DNA from: Mermis nigrescens
Lineage: Eukaryota > Nematoda > Enoplea > Mermithida > Mermithidae
Direction: 5' to 3'
Length of the DNA: 64,000 bases
Assembly (NCBI GenBank): GCA_036768485.1
Contig: JAVLUZ010000562.1
Span: 1 to 64,000 of the forward strand
Shown here: positions 47,458 to 64,000 of the stretch, piece by piece
Layout: the number at the start of each line of letters is the position of its first letter
Numbering within the stretch: the first letter of the stretch is position 1
Notes under the pieces: generated by a model
What the model saw: the letters and a program-made list of their open reading frames with translations, nothing else
Told to the model about the DNA's origin: nothing
The model's database searches: none
Translations under genes and position numbers: made by a program

Positions 47458-50400
47458 ATAGTAAGTGGTTGCCGTAATATAACTTTTTGGATTAAAATGC
47501 AATACAACCTTTTGAGTTGCCGTTTTTGGCGAAGAGAATGAAATTAAACGTCAAAATGCATTTTACTGAATATAAATGCCTGTTTTTGTCCATGTTTCAT
47601 GCAAACAACAGCGCATGTGAATTCTACTTGATAATAAAATATGTAAATATGCGACTTCATAAAAAAACTAATTTTTTTCACACTAAACTGATTAAATTAA
47701 CTGAAAATATAAATAAGTTAATTGGTTTTCCACATTCAGCTGTACAATATTTCCTGCAATGCCTCGCGAGGCTGCGAAATCGCCTGATAGCATAACTTTT
47801 TTGAAATTCTGACGAGGGCAATCATTCTCTTATCCAATTTTGTCCATTTGTTGTGCATAAGTACGGTGTTATTTCTGACTATCCGAAAGAGCTTGAAGAA
47901 TCACATAAAAGTAATTTTATTTACGCCTTAAAATCTCACTTCCTAAAATATGCCTGTCATAAAAGTACGATCCCGTTTTTCGAAAAAACACTGGGTTGTC
48001 TAAGTTCTAAGCTTAAAAACGGGACTTCTTAAAACGCTTAACTAGTCAACGCTGTAATTATCGTCACTCATATCATAAATGTCTACCATTTTCAAAAAGC
48101 TATAAAAATTATTCAACTTAATCCTCACATAAAAAGCGTTGTTCATTACTTATATTTTGTTAGTGATTAACTTTTCACTAATCAAACACTTGTTGCGTAA
48201 GTAAGCTTCCTCGAGTTTGATTCAAGTCATCGTAAGTAATCATTTTACATTATGATGGGTAATGGCTTATCTAAATGATACTGTTGTAGATTTCTCCTGT
48301 ATCTATTATTAAACTAAAAAATCGTGTAAGAATTTGAACTGATCCTTTATTTTAAGAATATTTTAATTTGAATTTAAATCACGAATTAGAATAAGAGTTT
48401 GTGCTGAGTTCTTCTTTTTTAGTCGATCGACTTCTTGAGGTCCTTATGATGTATTCAATATTCCGCTATTCGTGCTTTATTTTTATGCTTCGCGTGTACG
48501 CAAAAATGCAAAGCGGTGTATTCTTATTCTTAATCCGATTATTGTCAGAATATTGTGGAAATGAGTCTTTAGTAAATTATTCATAGCGAAAAACTTCTTC
48601 ATGCTAATGATATGACAAGTGATTCACACGTTGTTGCTACATCTTATTTTGTAACAAAATCGCAGTGCAGCATTAAGTGTCAATATTATGCTGAGCAAGA
48701 ACCTTTATTTCATATATTTTTTGATAGTCTGAATTGATTATGAAATGGTGAACATTTCTCCGATTTGTTTAGATCTTTTTAGCTGTAGCCTGTAGTCTTA
48801 TAATTTCTGAAATCGTTAAATATTTTAACTTTTCAAGATTATTTTTAGAAATTTAGTAGAAATTTATTTCTGCGTTCTTTAGTAAAAAGTTATTCAGGTT
48901 CACAGGTATCAAATTTTTTGGTATAAATGAAGTTAGCACCTCTTTCTCATCTTTGAGCCAAAACATGAGTTAGCCTAGCCCTTACAATATAAATTATTCT
49001 TATTGTTTCGTTCGCAAAGTTTTGTTTTCGACTCCTGCCGCTGATGTGCTGATTGATCCCAGCTACAACTATTTTAAAAGTCTGAATAATTAGTCTTACG
49101 AAATCTGGCTACCAAAATTGCTTTCAATTTTCACTGCTTACTATTACTTTTAAACGTTGTTGAAGCGAGCTTCTGCAAGACGCAAGCCAGCTAAGAGGGT
49201 ACCTACCTATATATGTCATTCATTTATTAAGATTTCTATCTTGCTTGAGTAATTTTCTGATTAGTTTTCAATGGGGGCTGGCCGACCCTTCCCTGGCCAA
49301 AAAGACGTTGAGAGGTAAGAAACTGCTCGGAAAGTTTCAAAAACTGCATCTCTTTGTCATGAGTTTTCGGCGCTTCGCTCCATGTGTGAAGTACAATCGA
49401 GCTCGGATTTTGCATACCCCCTAGGGACCAAGGAGGTGTGTTGTGCATTATCCGAGCGTCTGCACTGAGCATGCGAATTTACACACTGATAACGCAAGGA
49501 CAAAAAAGTCGCAATGAAAATAAGATGACAAAGTATAAAATGCTAAATGTCCTAGACACACAGGTAAATAGTGAATTGCGCTCACGTGTGTACGCAACGG
49601 CCTTGCCAGCAGGTGTGTATTATGCGAAAAAATCCATTCCAGGGTTTGCATTATCCGAGTTCAACTGTGTTTTCCATAATTTAACCTCAAGCGCGACCAA
49701 GAAACAGCTCTTTACAGTATATTGGGAGAGAAGAAATTTTTTCGCGAAAGTGAATTTTATGATTTCAATTGATCGAGCACGTTGAAAAACGTCGAAAATG
49801 TTGTTTCTCCAACGACCGAAATATAAAAATCACATTATTTGGGGTTCGACTTCCTAGGCCGGATCCTGGATACGGGCCTGTCGGTAGGCATACTTTATTA
49901 TCATGTAAAGAAGAGATGTCGGGCCAGGCGGGATACGGAGTAATTATAAACATGAAGAATGTTGACACTTCATATCAGTGCAAAAAGCGATTCAAGTGCT
50001 TGCAAGGAGCATTGTTTCTTCGGTATTTGTTTGTATCATGTGTAGTTTACTGCAATATGTTGATTTTCGTACGTAACCTCAAGATATTGCCTTTTTAATC
50101 TTTTGGGTGTTGTTTTTTAAAACGGACTTTTTGTGTTTCTCTTGGTTCTACAAGCTCGTATAAAATACCACATGTTAAGAACAGCTCCTCGATCTGTCGC
50201 ATTTTAGCAGTAACAGCTTCCTGTTCAGACCGTATATGAATCTAGTATGAAGTATGTGATTGATTACGTATTGAAAATAGTCATAACAGTTTTATTTTTT
50301 GAAATTGGCAGAGGTTCTAGCCTTTTTGAAACCGCTGGTTTACCAAATCATTCGTATTTTATAAGTGAATTCTGTTTGTAGAGTACTGCGTCCTCGTTGA

Positions 50401-50541
50401 TTTCTTATCAATTTGGTACAATATGTAAGTGGATTACACTTTCTTAATATTAATTTAGCCAAAGCGCGATATGTTTAATGTATTTAAGGCTTTTCCTGCC
50501 AGTAAGCTTTAATACGGGCTTTATTTAAATATCCATTTGAT
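47458..50541. other. VTA1-RALBP1 intergenic region
   Basis: AT-rich, no complete element recognised. The end of a hAT-like family (GGATACGGGCCTG, matching the start of 57913-58404) is seen at about 49769-49882 without its partner end. It must hold the RALBP1 promoter, and possibly a non-coding first exon. Confidence 0.4.
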
Positions 50542-63753
<13,212 letters not shown>

Positions 63754-63879
63754 GTAAATCTATTGAATTAAACGCGATTCGCAATATTCATACGAGTTTT
63801 TAAACTGAAACTCTAAATTTTAGATTAACAATTAAATTTTAATTAAATTTAAAATTAACGATCCAGCTCATGGGACTCT

Positions 63880-64000
63880 ACATCACACATGGGCGTGGGA
63901 GGAGGGGTATGGGGGTCTGGACTTCCAGAATCTGGCGGACCCCCAAATCAATAGATCCCTAGAATTGAATTTTTGGTGCTATTTTTGGCAATTTTGACCC
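63880..64000 (-). mobile_element. ACACATGGGCGTGGG-family MITE, cut by window end
   Basis: 'cacacatgggcgtgggagg' and 'cagaatctggcggaccccc' match the G-rich family; the other end is outside. Confidence 0.65.

Overview
The window is eukaryotic nuclear DNA from an invertebrate-like animal. It is AT-rich, its genes are split by GT-AG introns, and most of its length is transposable-element debris. No prokaryotic operon, rRNA or CRISPR array is visible. One run of N (16446-16462) marks an assembly gap. The species cannot be named from the sequence; the protein matches are to conserved animal families.

Three protein-coding genes can be supported by spliced homology. (1) A complete VTA1/LIP5 gene (ESCRT-III/VPS4 cofactor) lies on the + strand at 30748-47220, in seven exons whose phases all agree and give 269 residues. 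(2) The 5' part of a RALBP1/RLIP-type RhoGAP gene lies on the + strand from 50542 to past the window end, with five exons (235 codons), ending inside the RhoGAP domain. (3) A single exon of a GH2 beta-glucuronidase (GUSB-like) lies on the - strand at 14658-14834 and carries the catalytic glutamate region. VTA1 and RALBP1 sit head-to-tail with about 3.3 kb between them.

Layout: 1-870 is unassigned; 877-1252 is a small hAT-like element; 1342-10848 holds three copies of a ~3.1 kb repeat unit, the last two forming a giant inverted repeat; 11180-13420 holds inverted-repeat elements; 14658-14834 is the GUSB exon; 16446-17300 is a gap with local duplications; 17920-19046 is a PIF/Harbinger-like element; 19394-30562 is one decayed Ty3/gypsy LTR retrotransposon filled with nested hAT-like elements; 30748-47220 is VTA1, with introns full of elements; 50542 onward is RALBP1, likewise.

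The dominant signal is non-autonomous DNA transposons, mainly hAT-like. I located more than 25 insertions, many with exact 8-bp target-site duplications, and several are nested three deep. Many of the larger ones share one design: a short TIR followed by a family-specific GC-rich tandem motif. I saw no transposase gene. Most short open frames in the window are by-products of repeats.
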